A stretch of DNA of 57,628 nucleotides from Flavobacteriaceae bacterium UBA4022 (GTDB lineage: Bacteria > Bacteroidota > Bacteroidia > Flavobacteriales > Flavobacteriaceae): assembly GCA_002384055.1 (NCBI GenBank), contig DGAU01000006.1, positions 9,515-67,142 of the forward strand, read 5' to 3'. Shown one piece after another: positions 1 through 8,877 of the stretch (positions within the stretch are counted from its first letter, which is position 1; each line of letters opens with the position of its first letter). A program made the translations under genes and the position numbers. The notes below the pieces were generated by a model. The model was not told the DNA's origin and searched no databases. It saw only the letters and a program-made list of their open reading frames with translations.

Positions 1-95
1 CCTAAGATAACAACAGATGCTCCAAGACCATAGGCCATATTCATGTGCTTAGGAGACAATAGTGCGCCATTTTTAGATTTAGATTTTGCTGCCAT
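1..95 (-). CDS. gldL: GldL, type IX secretion/gliding motor membrane protein (N-terminal fragment)
   Basis: The minus strand from 95 down to the window edge encodes about 31 residues: a lysine/serine-rich start followed by KHMNMAYGLGASVVIL, the beginning of the first membrane helix of GldL. GldL is the inner membrane protein that, with GldM, forms the proton-driven motor of the type IX secretion system and gliding machinery. The gene runs off the left edge. It lies 67 bases downstream of gldK on the same strand, which is the usual gldK-gldL order, so gldM and gldN are expected outside the window. The identification rests on the short N-terminal match plus synteny. Confidence 0.85.
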   Translation of the reverse strand, partial: MAAKSKSKNGALLSPKHMNMAYGLGASVVIL

Positions 96-162
96 AATAA
101 AAATTTTAAGTTTCGTTAAGTATAAGTTTGATTGAGTTTAAAAAAGTGCGCTGCCCTAAGGG

Positions 163-1539
163 TTAACGAGCATCGCCAAAGTTCTTGTTTAAAATTATAT
201 TGGTGCCCATGTAGTCCTGTACGGTTCTAAAACCGATATAACTGCGCGCTGAGTCCGCATATTCATAATCCCGCGTGCTCACTTGAAGAAAATAAGCAAC
301 ATCCTTCCAAGAACCGCCGCGAACGACCTTTCTAGAATTTTTAGGATCATTGACACTCGGGTTCATCGTTGAAGAATATTCGTAAGAACCTGGATCGTAC
401 GATGAATCAACCCACTCACTGACATTACCTGACATATTAAACAGGTTATAATCATTGGGCTCATAGGCATCTGCCTCAACAGTATACAAGGCCTGATCTG
501 CTGCATAATCTCCACGTAGCGGCTTGAAGTTGGCCATAAAACATCCGCGGTCGTTCTTAGCGTAAGGACCACCCCATGGGTAAGTCGCCGATTCTAAACC
601 ACCACGTGCCGCATATTCCCATTCTGCCTCACTTGGCAAACGGAATGTATTGACATAGGCATTGTCCTTTGATTTCTGATAAGCATTTTTGTACAAGGTT
701 CTCCAGGCACAAAACGCTTTGGCTTGTTGCCAGTTGACACCCACTACAGGATAATCACCATAAGCCTCATGCCAGAAATAATCATTATGCATTGGCTCAT
801 TGTAAGAATAATTGAAGTCTTTAATCCACACTGTTGTGTCTGGATAAATGTTGACTTCTTCCTGAATGATAAAATCTTTACGGCGCTTTCCTTTAGCTCT
901 TGCAGCCGCTTCAATATTCATGTAGGTGTACTGAAAATTAAGTTTACTGTTATCAATAGTTCGTTGACCATTGTAAGCTTCTTCTGCAGGGATATACATC
1001 GTATCCATGACTTCTGAATAATACTCATCTGGGTATTCACTTGTATTCCAAAGCAAATCTACATCATGATTTATTTTTCGACCAGCGTAAAAATCATCGC
1101 CCATTCCGAAATAATTATCATAGTTGTATTGCTCCCAAGGAGTCATTTCTTGATTCTCTTGATCTACAAAGGCAAATTCACCAATCCCGCCATCGCCAGG
1201 AGTGGCACCAACCTCATCAGCTAAGATGGCCAGGCGCAAGCGCACTGTAGAATCCTTGACCCAGTTCACAAACTGTCGGTACTCTGCATTGGTGATTTCT
1301 GTTTCGTCCATATAAAAAGAACGCACAGTTACCGTTTTGGTCGGGGCATCATTCACTGCGACAAAATCGTCGTCAGATTTACCCATAAGAAAAGAACCTC
1401 CAGGAATAAGGGTCATTCCATAGGGTTTCTCTGGATACCACTTTTTGCCTTTAGCGCCTACTAATTCCCCTCTATCCTTATTAGAGCTACAACTGAATAA
1501 TAAGGCAATTATCGCAAAGATTGCAATGAGCTTCTTCAT
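163..1539 (-). CDS. gldK: GldK, type IX secretion system outer membrane ring lipoprotein (SUMF1-like)
   Basis: A 458-residue lipoprotein: the signal peptide ends in a lipobox with Cys17 (LLFSC). From about residue 40 to 450 it is a formylglycine-generating-enzyme (SUMF1)-like fold, shown by the MTLIPGGSFLMG opening, FYMDETEITNAEYRQFV, RLPSEAEWEYAARGG, NMSGNVSEWVDSSYD and a final VVRGGSWKD...IGFRTV. These are structural hallmarks in GldK/PorK, not evidence of sulfatase-activating activity. GldK forms the periplasmic ring under the outer membrane with GldN in type IX secretion and gliding. The length fits GldK rather than the longer GldJ. gldL follows directly on the same strand. A possible promoter lies at 1577-1607. 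Confidence 0.93.
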   Translation of the reverse strand: MKKLIAIFAIIALLFSCSSNKDRGELVGAKGKKWYPEKPYGMTLIPGGSFLMGKSDDDFVAVNDAPTKTVTVRSFYMDETEITNAEYRQFVNWVKDSTVRLRLAILADEVGATPGDGGIGEFAFVDQENQEMTPWEQYNYDNYFGMGDDFYAGRKINHDVDLLWNTSEYPDEYYSEVMDTMYIPAEEAYNGQRTIDNSKLNFQYTYMNIEAAARAKGKRRKDFIIQEEVNIYPDTTVWIKDFNYSYNEPMHNDYFWHEAYGDYPVVGVNWQQAKAFCAWRTLYKNAYQKSKDNAYVNTFRLPSEAEWEYAARGGLESATYPWGGPYAKNDRGCFMANFKPLRGDYAADQALYTVEADAYEPNDYNLFNMSGNVSEWVDSSYDPGSYEYSSTMNPSVNDPKNSRKVVRGGSWKDVAYFLQVSTRDYEYADSARSYIGFRTVQDYMGTNIILNKNFGDAR

Positions 1540-1576
1540 AGATGATTCGGTTAAGATTTTACTAGATTCAAGGGCG

Positions 1577-1607
1577 TAAATCTATCTTTAAATTTTAAGA
1601 AACGCAA
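1577..1607 (-). promoter_or_regulatory. putative gldK promoter (TTG-N20-TAGATTTA)
   Basis: On the minus strand a TTG (1605-1607) is followed after 20 bases by TAGATTTA (1577-1584), one base off the Bacteroidota -7 consensus TAnnTTTG. Spacing and a predicted leader of about 30 bases before the gldK ATG at 1539 are reasonable. The last G of the box is missing, so this is only a candidate. Confidence 0.35.
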
Positions 1608-1650
1608 CATTTTTTATAAAAAACCCTTAAATCAAAAACATGTATTTTCG

Positions 1651-2814
1651 TTAAACTTCGTTCTTCAAACGGGCCTTAAGCCAGCGTTCTGGTATTTCCT
1701 GATTGGTCGCCCCTATATATTCGTCATAAGTGCAGGGTAATAACGCATGTTTGTGGGTATTATTATCCGTTTTTGAATTAAATGGTAACACCACCCACCA
1801 GCGGCCTGTTTTGTTGCTCTTTTTAAAGACCAAGACCAGGTCGTCTATAGGGACTGAATAGGTGGTGAAATCGCGGTCATTTTGAAAATCTTCGTCAGCA
1901 ACACGAAACGATACTCCTTCGATGAAATACCACAAAATTTGCGCGATAAGGTTCGCCCCACTCTCACTTTGGTCAAAGGATTTGAGCTCGTATAAACCAA
2001 AAGATTTGACGCGATTGCTGATTCCTGTATATCGGGCCATGGCACAAATCTCACGGCTATCAAAACCATTAGGGCTTTTGTGGTATTTGACACTCAAATC
2101 ACCACTTTTAATACAGGAAACATCCAAAGCGACTAGGGAGGCATTTCTGAGTATCGGCTCTGCCAAACTTAAGTCATTGGTCAAGACCCCTAGGCGATAG
2201 GCATCGAAATGCAATTTATCCATCAAAGCAATTTCTTCTGGCGGATTCAAATAGGATTGAAAACCCAAAACGCTGTAATTAAAAAGATTATATGGTTCGT
2301 CAACAATAATCCTGCCCACGAAGGACTTGTTGCTGATCGGCGCCTGGGCATCCCCCAAATCAAAACGATGATCGATATTCACCAAATTGAGCATTGTGGT
2401 GGTCTGATCAAAAGCGCGGTAATGCGCATATAACAAATCCTGACTCCCACCCAATATAATAGGTATAATTCCTTGCTGTAAAAGCGCAGCAACCACAGTT
2501 TTTAGCGCGAAGTATGTGTCTTCTACATCATGCCCTGGGACAATATCACCCAGATCCACTAGGGACAGAGGCCAGTTGCCAGGATACAGTCCATAAAAAG
2601 ACTTTCTGACCGCATCGAAGTCCAAACTGCCGCCCATATAATCAACATCGTTCCGGTGTTCCCTAACCCCCAAAAGAACAAATTTCACCCCCTTTAAATC
2701 GGGCCAATGTGCTTCATTTTGGTAAATATTAATTTGCTTACCCAACACTCCGTTTGGCAATATTTCGCGATGAGCGACAACGGATTTAGAAACTGGTGTT
2801 AGGTATTGGATCAT
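1651..2814 (-). CDS. arginase-fold (formimidoylglutamase-like) protein with degenerate metal site
   Basis: A 387-residue protein of the ureohydrolase (arginase/agmatinase/formimidoylglutamase) fold. The segments aligning to the family motifs are visible but altered. GGDHS appears as GGSQD (122-126), so the metal-binding His is Gln125. DAHxD appears as DHRFD (148-152), so the second His is Arg150. The SxDxD motif appears as LDVS (230-233). About three of the six manganese ligands are therefore not conserved, and I doubt that it hydrolyses formimidoylglutamate despite how such proteins are usually named. The start ATG overlaps the topA stop by four bases (ATGA), implying translational coupling. 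Proteins of this type next to topA and gldK recur in flavobacteria as far as I recall, which suggests a conserved non-metabolic role. No histidine-degradation genes are nearby. Confidence 0.75.
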   Translation of the reverse strand: MIQYLTPVSKSVVAHREILPNGVLGKQINIYQNEAHWPDLKGVKFVLLGVREHRNDVDYMGGSLDFDAVRKSFYGLYPGNWPLSLVDLGDIVPGHDVEDTYFALKTVVAALLQQGIIPIILGGSQDLLYAHYRAFDQTTTMLNLVNIDHRFDLGDAQAPISNKSFVGRIIVDEPYNLFNYSVLGFQSYLNPPEEIALMDKLHFDAYRLGVLTNDLSLAEPILRNASLVALDVSCIKSGDLSVKYHKSPNGFDSREICAMARYTGISNRVKSFGLYELKSFDQSESGANLIAQILWYFIEGVSFRVADEDFQNDRDFTTYSVPIDDLVLVFKKSNKTGRWWVVLPFNSKTDNNTHKHALLPCTYDEYIGATNQEIPERWLKARLKNEV

Positions 2815-5306
2815 TTTTTAGTCGTCTTGGCTTTGGGCTTACTGGTGGTTTTTTTCTTCGTTTTTACCGCCAGCATTTCTTCTGCTTTATCAAGTGTAAT
2901 TTCGTCAATATTTGTCGTTTTCGGCAATTCAATCTTGGTTTTTCCTTTGATCAAGTGAAAACGGCCCCAACGGGCTTTTTCCAATCGGATGCCTTCTTTG
3001 GTCCACTCCATCAAAAGCTTGTCGTTTTCCTTTTGCTTCTTGTCCTCTATTAAGGTGACAATGTCTTGGTCGGACAGATCGTCAAAGTCGTACTTTTTAT
3101 TGACATTGATAAAAATATTGTTCCATTTCAAGAAGGGCCCAAAACGCCCCACTCCTTTTTGCACGGGCATATCTTCATAGGTATATATCGGCGCATCTGC
3201 CTTCAATTTTTCATGGATCAATTCTTCGGCATCAGCAAAGGTAACCGAGAGCGGATCCATTCCTTGAGGCAGGGAGATGAACTGCTTACCAAAACGCACA
3301 TAAGGGCCAAAACGACCATTGGCGACCTCAACATCCTCACCACTAAATTGCCCTAGTGTTTTAGGCAATTGAAATAAGTCCATGGCTTCTTGAAATTCAA
3401 TCAAATGAAGTTGCTGGTCAGGCCTTAGGCTGGCAAATTTTTTCTCTTCATCATCTGGAGCCCCAATTTGCACAATGGGGCCAAATTTACCGAGGCGCAC
3501 CAATACCATTTTACCACTCACTGGATCGGTACCTAAGATACGCTCACCACTTTCGCGCTGGGCATGCTCGTTGACTTTTTCCACATTGGGGTGAAATTTA
3601 GCATAAAAGCTTTTCATCATGGCCTTCCATTCTTCCTTGCCCTCGGCGATCTCATCAAAATCTGCTTCGACTTTTGCTGTAAAATTGAAATCTACAATAT
3701 CCTGAAAATGTTCCACCAAGAAATCATTGACTATAATGCCAATATCGGTAGGGACCAACTTACCCTTGTCACTACCCACCATTTCTTGTAATTCCTTTTT
3801 TTGAATACCGCTGGCATCCAAAATCATTTGTTGGTAGTTCCGAGCGCTGCCCTCTACAGTTCCCTTTTCAACATATTTGCGCTGAACAATAGTAGAAATA
3901 GTTGGCGCATAGGTCGAGGGTCGGCCGATACCTAATTCCTCCAATTGCTTGACCAAGGCTGCTTCGCTAAATCGATATGGCGGACGTGTAAACCTTTGGG
4001 TCGCATGGATATAGTTATTGATCAACCCATCCCCAACTGCTAGGGTTGGCAACATACCGTCCTGTTCTTCCTCGTCATAATCAGTTCCTTCGAGATAGAC
4101 TTTGAGAAACCCATCAAATTTTATCATTTCACCACTGGCACTAAAGCTCTCGGCAACAGGCGTGGCGGAATTCACATCAATTTTGACCTGGGTGCGCTCA
4201 ATTTGTGCATCACTCATTTGTGAGGCAATGGTACGCTTCCAAATCAACTCGTACAAACGCATTTGATCGCGCTCACCATTGACTGAATCACGGCCCATCT
4301 CCGTTGGACGGATCGCTTCGTGCGCCTCTTGAGCCCCTTTGCTTTTGCCCTTGAAGGTTCTTGGCTTACTGTAGGCACTACCATAGGTCTTGGTGATTTC
4401 ATCCTGAGCTGCATTTTGCGCCTCTTTGGACAAATTCACGCTATCAGTCCTCATATAGGTAATCAGCCCAGATTCATATAGGCGCTGAGCGACAGTCATC
4501 GTTTTGCTGACCGAAAAATAGAGTTTTCGTGCGGCCTCTTGCTGCAAGGTAGAGGTTGTAAAAGGCGGGGCGGGCGACTTCTTTGCGGGCTTTTTGGTTA
4601 AATCCTCAACGCGATAAGAGGCATTTACATTGCGTTCTAAAAAATCAAGTGCTTGTTCCTGTGTTTCAAAATTTTTGGGCAACTTGGCCTTAAACCGAGC
4701 ACCACTTTTGGTCGCAAATTCAGCATCAATGCGGAAAGACGCCACCGGATTAAATCCCTCAATTTCACGCTCGCGCTCTACAATAAGTCTTACCGCAACA
4801 CTCTGAACACGGCCTGCGGACAGGCCTCCTTTGACTTTTTTCCAGAGTACTGGGGATAATTCATATCCCACAAGTCGATCCAAAACGCGTCGGGCTTGTT
4901 GGGCATTAACCAGGTTATAATCAATATCACGTGGGTTTTCAATTGCCTTGAGTATGGCTGTTTTCGTGATTTCATGAAAAACGATGCGCTTGGTGTTTTC
5001 TTTTTTGAGCTCTAGGGATTCGGATAAATGCCAAGCAATGGCTTCTCCTTCTCGATCCTCATCACTGGCCAACCAAACCATATCAGCCTTATTGGCCAAC
5101 ACTTTGAGGTCTTTTACCAATGTCTTTTTATCTTTCGATACTTGATATTTAGGACTAAAATCTCCATCAACATCAACACCTAACTCTTTCGAGGGCAAAT
5201 CCGCTATGTGCCCAAAACTAGAGACAACCTTATAGTCTTTGCCGAGAAATTTTTCTATGGTTTTGGCTTTTGCCGGAGATTCCACAATCACTAAATTCTT
5301 TGCCAT
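2811..5306 (-). CDS. topA: DNA topoisomerase I
   Basis: An 831-residue type IA topoisomerase that relaxes negatively supercoiled DNA through a transient 5'-phosphotyrosine bond. The Toprim domain is at the N-terminus (VIVESPAKAKTIEKFLG, FGHIADLP at 31-38, acidic DEDREGE at 82-88). The catalytic tyrosine is Tyr284 in LITYMRTDS. From about residue 580 the protein carries repeated C-terminal DNA-binding modules (GKFGPIVQIG, GRFGPYVRFG, GRFGPFLKW, RWGRFHLIKG) in place of the cysteine zinc fingers of the enterobacterial enzyme, and it ends in a Lys/Thr-rich tail. This zinc-free layout is usual in Bacteroidota. Its stop overlaps the start of the downstream arginase-fold gene. A -7-like box lies 20 bases upstream of the ATG. 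Confidence 0.97.
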   Translation of the reverse strand: MAKNLVIVESPAKAKTIEKFLGKDYKVVSSFGHIADLPSKELGVDVDGDFSPKYQVSKDKKTLVKDLKVLANKADMVWLASDEDREGEAIAWHLSESLELKKENTKRIVFHEITKTAILKAIENPRDIDYNLVNAQQARRVLDRLVGYELSPVLWKKVKGGLSAGRVQSVAVRLIVEREREIEGFNPVASFRIDAEFATKSGARFKAKLPKNFETQEQALDFLERNVNASYRVEDLTKKPAKKSPAPPFTTSTLQQEAARKLYFSVSKTMTVAQRLYESGLITYMRTDSVNLSKEAQNAAQDEITKTYGSAYSKPRTFKGKSKGAQEAHEAIRPTEMGRDSVNGERDQMRLYELIWKRTIASQMSDAQIERTQVKIDVNSATPVAESFSASGEMIKFDGFLKVYLEGTDYDEEEQDGMLPTLAVGDGLINNYIHATQRFTRPPYRFSEAALVKQLEELGIGRPSTYAPTISTIVQRKYVEKGTVEGSARNYQQMILDASGIQKKELQEMVGSDKGKLVPTDIGIIVNDFLVEHFQDIVDFNFTAKVEADFDEIAEGKEEWKAMMKSFYAKFHPNVEKVNEHAQRESGERILGTDPVSGKMVLVRLGKFGPIVQIGAPDDEEKKFASLRPDQQLHLIEFQEAMDLFQLPKTLGQFSGEDVEVANGRFGPYVRFGKQFISLPQGMDPLSVTFADAEELIHEKLKADAPIYTYEDMPVQKGVGRFGPFLKWNNIFINVNKKYDFDDLSDQDIVTLIEDKKQKENDKLLMEWTKEGIRLEKARWGRFHLIKGKTKIELPKTTNIDEITLDKAEEMLAVKTKKKTTSKPKAKTTKK

Positions 5307-5326
5307 AACGCATCTTCTTTGGGCAA

Positions 5327-5334
5327 CAAAAGTA
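5327..5334 (-). promoter_or_regulatory. putative topA -7 promoter box (TACTTTTG)
   Basis: The minus strand reads TACTTTTG, an exact match to TAnnTTTG, ending 20 bases before the topA ATG. I cannot find a clear TTTG at the expected -33 spacing. Confidence 0.45.
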
Positions 5335-5604
5335 TGTGAATTTTTTAATTAGCAGATCATTCGGGCTTTTTTAAACGCAACAAAGACCGAATCACTGGCC
5401 GGATAACCACACTTACTGATGCTCTCTATTTCCCCATACATGAACTGCCAAATGATATGGAAAAACGTTATTTTTAGTACCATAAGGAGGTAGATTCACC
5501 TCTGACATTTTGACATATTCAGGCAATTAGTTGTACCTTTGTATGGTGATTCGCCCTCGGGGCATATTTTTTGAAATTAGCAGAAAGACCGTTTAATAAA
5601 GACT
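5335..5604. other. divergent topA/miaB intergenic region
   Basis: The topA-miaB divergent gap is about 298 bases and is the longest non-coding stretch in the window. It holds the miaB promoter (5508-5541), the topA -7 box just to its left, and a small hairpin whose arms GAGGT and ACCTC flank AGATTC near 5486-5501. That hairpin would bury an AGGAGG at 5485-5490, which has no start codon at useful spacing. I see no RNA gene or repeat here. Confidence 0.5.
5508..5541 (+). promoter_or_regulatory. promoter of the miaB-secG operon
   Basis: TTTTG (5508-5512) is followed after 21 bases by TACCTTTG (5534-5541), an exact -7 TAnnTTTG with a good -33 element. This is the best-formed Bacteroidota-type promoter in the window. 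It would give a leader of about 60 bases before the miaB ATG at 5605. Confidence 0.65.
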
Positions 5605-7059
5605 ATGAATCCAAAAGTCATCGACGAAAATAAACAAGGCGCTACGCTCACCACGGCTTCCAAATCGGGCAATAACAAAAAGTTATTTATCGAGAGTTAT
5701 GGTTGTCAAATGAATTTTAGTGATAGTGAGATCGTCGCCTCAATTTTAGCGGATCAAGGCTACAATACCACCAATCGGCTGGAAGAAGCCGATTTGGTTC
5801 TGGTCAACACCTGTTCGATAAGAGATAAGGCTGAGCAAACCGTCCGCAAACGTCTTGAAAAATACAATGCCGTAAAAAAAATCAATCCGGGCATGAAAGT
5901 TGGCGTCTTAGGATGCATGGCCGAAAGACTCAAAAGCAAGTTTTTGGAGGAAGAAAAGATTGTAGACCTAGTGGTGGGACCTGATGCCTACAAAGATCTA
6001 CCTAACCTCTTGAGCGAAGTAAACGCGGGGCGCGATGCAGTCAATGTTCTTTTGTCTAAAGACGAAACCTATGGTGATATTTCCCCTGTAAGATTAGGGG
6101 GTAATGGTGTTTCTGCATTTGTCAGCATCACCCGTGGCTGTGACAATATGTGCACCTTTTGTGTCGTGCCTTTTACCCGAGGTCGGGAGCGCAGTAGAAA
6201 TCCGCAAAGCATTGTCGCGGAGGTCAATGACTTGGGGCAAAAAGGATATAAAGAAATCACCTTATTAGGGCAGAATGTGGATAGCTATCTTTGGTACGGT
6301 GGCGGATTGAAAAAAGATTTTGAGAATGCTTCTGCAATGGAACAAGCTGCCGCTATAGACTTTGCGCAGCTCCTCGAGATGGTGGCCTTAGCACAGCCCC
6401 AAATGCGTATTCGCTTTTCGACCAGCAACCCACAAGACATGACTACTGAGGTGCTTTACGCCATGACAAAGCACGATAATATTTGTAACCACATCCATTT
6501 GCCTGTACAAAGTGGCAGCAGCCGTATTTTAAAAGAAATGAACCGCCTCCATACCCGAGAGGAATATATGGCCTTGATCGACACGGTGCGTTCTATTTTG
6601 CCCGATTGTGGTATTTCTCAAGATATGATTATTGGCTTTCCTACTGAAACCGAGCAGGACCACCAAGACACACTAAGCTTGATGGACTATGTCAAGTACG
6701 ACTTTGGCTTTATGTTCATGTATTCCGAACGGCCTGGAACCATGGCGGCCCGAAAAATGGAAGATGACGTTCCCGACGCAGTTAAAAAACAACGCCTCAG
6801 CGAAATCATTCAACGACAACGTGAGCACAGCGCCTACCGCACAAAACAGTTTTTGAGCAAAACCGTTGAAGTTCTGATTGAAAAAGAAAGTAAAAAAAGC
6901 GCGCAACACTGGAGCGGCAGAACTCCGCAAAACACAGTGGTTGTCTTTCCAAAAGAGCACTACCAGCCTGGTGACTTTGTGATGGTACAAATCGATGATT
7001 GCACCAGTGCCACGCTTATTGGGACCCCCCTAAGCTTTTCAGAAACCCAAAATGCATAA
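5605..7059 (+). CDS. miaB: tRNA-2-methylthio-N6-dimethylallyladenosine synthase MiaB
   Basis: A 484-residue radical-SAM methylthiotransferase that adds the 2-methylthio group to i6A37 in tRNAs reading UNN codons. The N-terminal UPF0004 domain has its three cluster-binding cysteines Cys34 (YGCQMN), Cys70 (NTCSIR) and Cys104 (LGCMAE). The radical SAM CxxxCxxC is Cys179/Cys183/Cys186 in RGCDNMCTFC, followed by VVPFTRGRERSR. The last 70 residues are a TRAM RNA-binding domain. There is a modest family-typical insertion after YLWYGGG (about residues 231-250). It is the first gene of an operon and its 3' end abuts the sigma-54 activator gene. Confidence 0.97.
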   Translation: MNPKVIDENKQGATLTTASKSGNNKKLFIESYGCQMNFSDSEIVASILADQGYNTTNRLEEADLVLVNTCSIRDKAEQTVRKRLEKYNAVKKINPGMKVGVLGCMAERLKSKFLEEEKIVDLVVGPDAYKDLPNLLSEVNAGRDAVNVLLSKDETYGDISPVRLGGNGVSAFVSITRGCDNMCTFCVVPFTRGRERSRNPQSIVAEVNDLGQKGYKEITLLGQNVDSYLWYGGGLKKDFENASAMEQAAAIDFAQLLEMVALAQPQMRIRFSTSNPQDMTTEVLYAMTKHDNICNHIHLPVQSGSSRILKEMNRLHTREEYMALIDTVRSILPDCGISQDMIIGFPTETEQDHQDTLSLMDYVKYDFGFMFMYSERPGTMAARKMEDDVPDAVKKQRLSEIIQRQREHSAYRTKQFLSKTVEVLIEKESKKSAQHWSGRTPQNTVVVFPKEHYQPGDFVMVQIDDCTSATLIGTPLSFSETQNA

Positions 7060-7063
7060 CCCC

Positions 7064-8356
7064 ATGGAATCTATTCAATCCGTCAAACAGCGTTTCGAAA
7101 TTATCGGTAATGACCCTAAACTCAACAGGGCCATAGAAAAAGCCATCCAAGTGGCACCGACAGATATTTCTGTTTTGGTCACTGGCGAAAGTGGCGTTGG
7201 AAAAGAAAATATTCCACGTATCATTCACGCGCTTTCCCATAGAAAACACAATAAATATATTGCCGTAAACTGCGGGGCGATCCCAGAAGGGACCATTGAC
7301 AGTGAATTATTTGGCCACGAAAAAGGCGCTTTTACTGGAGCCGCAAGCGCGCGAAGTGGTTATTTTGACGTGGCCGATGGTGGTACCATATTTTTGGATG
7401 AAGTCGGCGAGCTACCCTTACCGACTCAGGTGCGATTGCTGAGAGTTTTGGAAAATGGTGAATTCATGAAAGTCGGCTCATCTCAGATCCAAAAAACCGA
7501 TGTAAGGATTGTCGCCGCAACCAATGTTAATATGGCTCAGGCGATAGACAAAGGACGCTTTAGAGAAGATCTTTATTATCGTTTAAGCACAGTAGAAATT
7601 GGCCTTCCGGCCCTTCGCGAAAGGAATGAAGACATTCATTTACTCTTTAGAAAATTTGCTTCTGATTTTGCCCAAAAATACAAGATGCCTACCATTCGAT
7701 TGGACCAAGATGCGGTGGCGCTTCTATTGAAATACCATTGGGGTGGTAACATTAGGCAGCTACGCAATATTACAGAACAGCTTTCGGTCTTAGAGCAAAA
7801 AAGAGATGTAGGCTACGCCAAACTCAAAGATTATTTGCCACATGTGGGCAGTCATCTTCCTGCTGTGATCAACACCAAAAGCAATAAATCGGATTTTGGC
7901 AATGAACGAGAAATCCTATATAAGGTTCTTTTTGACATGCAAAAAGACATTAACGATCTTAAAAAGCTCACCTTAGAACTGATCAATTCAGGCAACAGCT
8001 CAGATGTAAAGGCAGATAATGAACATTTGATTAAGCAATTATATGCCCACACGCCCCAAAACTCAACTTTGCGATCGATGAATGAAGGCGACATAGATTC
8101 CCAAGAAGCTGAGAAAAGTCAATCGATTGACGTTATTGACTATAAAAAACCTGAAAACACCAAGGCAGTAGACAAGTATCATTTTGCAGAGGATATTGAA
8201 GAAGAAGAAGAAGAAAGCCTTTCATTACATGACAAAGAGCTTGAACTCATTAAAAAGTCGCTGGATAAATATGAAGGAAAGCGCAAGGAGGCTGCGCAAG
8301 AACTGGGCATCAGTGAGCGAACGCTTTACCGAAAAATAAAACAATTCAATTTATAA
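7064..8356 (+). CDS. sigma-54-dependent transcriptional activator without a receiver domain
   Basis: A 430-residue enhancer-binding protein. The AAA+ domain (about residues 15-235) begins almost at the N-terminus with Walker A GESGVGKE, the sigma-54 contact loop GAFTGA, Walker B GGTIFLDEVGELP and the arginine-finger region FREDLYYRL. A low-complexity acidic linker (EDIEEEEEE) leads to a C-terminal Fis-type helix-turn-helix ending in ELGISERTLYRKIKQF. There is no receiver, PAS or GAF domain, so activity must be controlled by level or by a partner protein. An upstream ATG at 7052 overlaps miaB by 8 bases. I prefer 7064 because family similarity starts at MESIQSVKQRFEIIG and it falls just after the miaB stop. 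The linkage to lptE and secG suggests an envelope-related regulon, which is inference. Confidence 0.9.
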   Translation: MESIQSVKQRFEIIGNDPKLNRAIEKAIQVAPTDISVLVTGESGVGKENIPRIIHALSHRKHNKYIAVNCGAIPEGTIDSELFGHEKGAFTGAASARSGYFDVADGGTIFLDEVGELPLPTQVRLLRVLENGEFMKVGSSQIQKTDVRIVAATNVNMAQAIDKGRFREDLYYRLSTVEIGLPALRERNEDIHLLFRKFASDFAQKYKMPTIRLDQDAVALLLKYHWGGNIRQLRNITEQLSVLEQKRDVGYAKLKDYLPHVGSHLPAVINTKSNKSDFGNEREILYKVLFDMQKDINDLKKLTLELINSGNSSDVKADNEHLIKQLYAHTPQNSTLRSMNEGDIDSQEAEKSQSIDVIDYKKPENTKAVDKYHFAEDIEEEEEESLSLHDKELELIKKSLDKYEGKRKEAAQELGISERTLYRKIKQFNL

Positions 8357-8360
8357 CCAA

Positions 8361-8876
8361 ATGGCAGCACGACTCCATAAAATTCTCGCTATTGCCCTTT
8401 TAGGTCTTTCGACAGCGGCCTGTGGTATTTATTCATTTACTGGAGCAGATATTGATTATGCAACGACCAAAACGTTTCAGGTCAATAATTTTGTTAATAA
8501 TGCGCCCATTGTAGAACCCAAAGTCGCTAGAAATTTCACCTTAGAATTACAAGATATATTACTCAATCAAACAAGCCTAAGCTTAGTCAATAATAACGGT
8601 GACCTGGTATATGAAGGAGAAATTGTCGATTATTATGTCGCTCCGATAACGGCAACGTCAAAGAGTACTGCTGCGCAAAACAGATTAACCATAGGCATTA
8701 ATGTGCGCTTCAGCAATACAAAAGCGCCCGAGAAAGATTTTGAACAAAAGTTTACCTTTTACTTTGATTATTCTGGCTCATCACAACTCATTGGTAGCCA
8801 GCTCGACACCGCCTTAGAGGTTATTTTTGAGCGAGTCACACAAGATATTTTTAATAAATCTTTGGCCAATTGGTAA
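8361..8876 (+). CDS. lptE: LptE-family LPS-assembly lipoprotein
   Basis: A 171-residue lipoprotein with lipobox Cys21 (STAAC). The body has the LptE pattern: GIYSFTGADI after the cysteine, a conserved basic/hydrophobic strand region, LVYEGEIVDYYVAPI in the middle and an amphipathic C-terminal helix. LptE sits in the outer membrane with LptD and helps insert lipopolysaccharide in the outer leaflet. It starts 4 bases after the sigma-54 activator and is followed after one base by the TPR gene, so it is clearly within the operon. Bacteroidota LptE diverges strongly from the proteobacterial protein. The call rests on motif pattern, size and the usual context with secG. Confidence 0.82.
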   Translation: MAARLHKILAIALLGLSTAACGIYSFTGADIDYATTKTFQVNNFVNNAPIVEPKVARNFTLELQDILLNQTSLSLVNNNGDLVYEGEIVDYYVAPITATSKSTAAQNRLTIGINVRFSNTKAPEKDFEQKFTFYFDYSGSSQLIGSQLDTALEVIFERVTQDIFNKSLANW

Positions 8877-8877
8877 G

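Noticed and set aside
5485..5490. AGGAGG in the topA-miaB intergenic region, considered as a ribosome binding site of a missed small gene
   Set aside because: No start codon lies at useful spacing, the site is upstream of the miaB promoter, and it is buried in a small GAGGT/ACCTC hairpin.
8827..8877. Longer start for the TPR gene overlapping lptE
   Set aside because: It would overlap lptE by 50 bases with no domain gained. The ATG at 8878 follows the lptE stop by one base.
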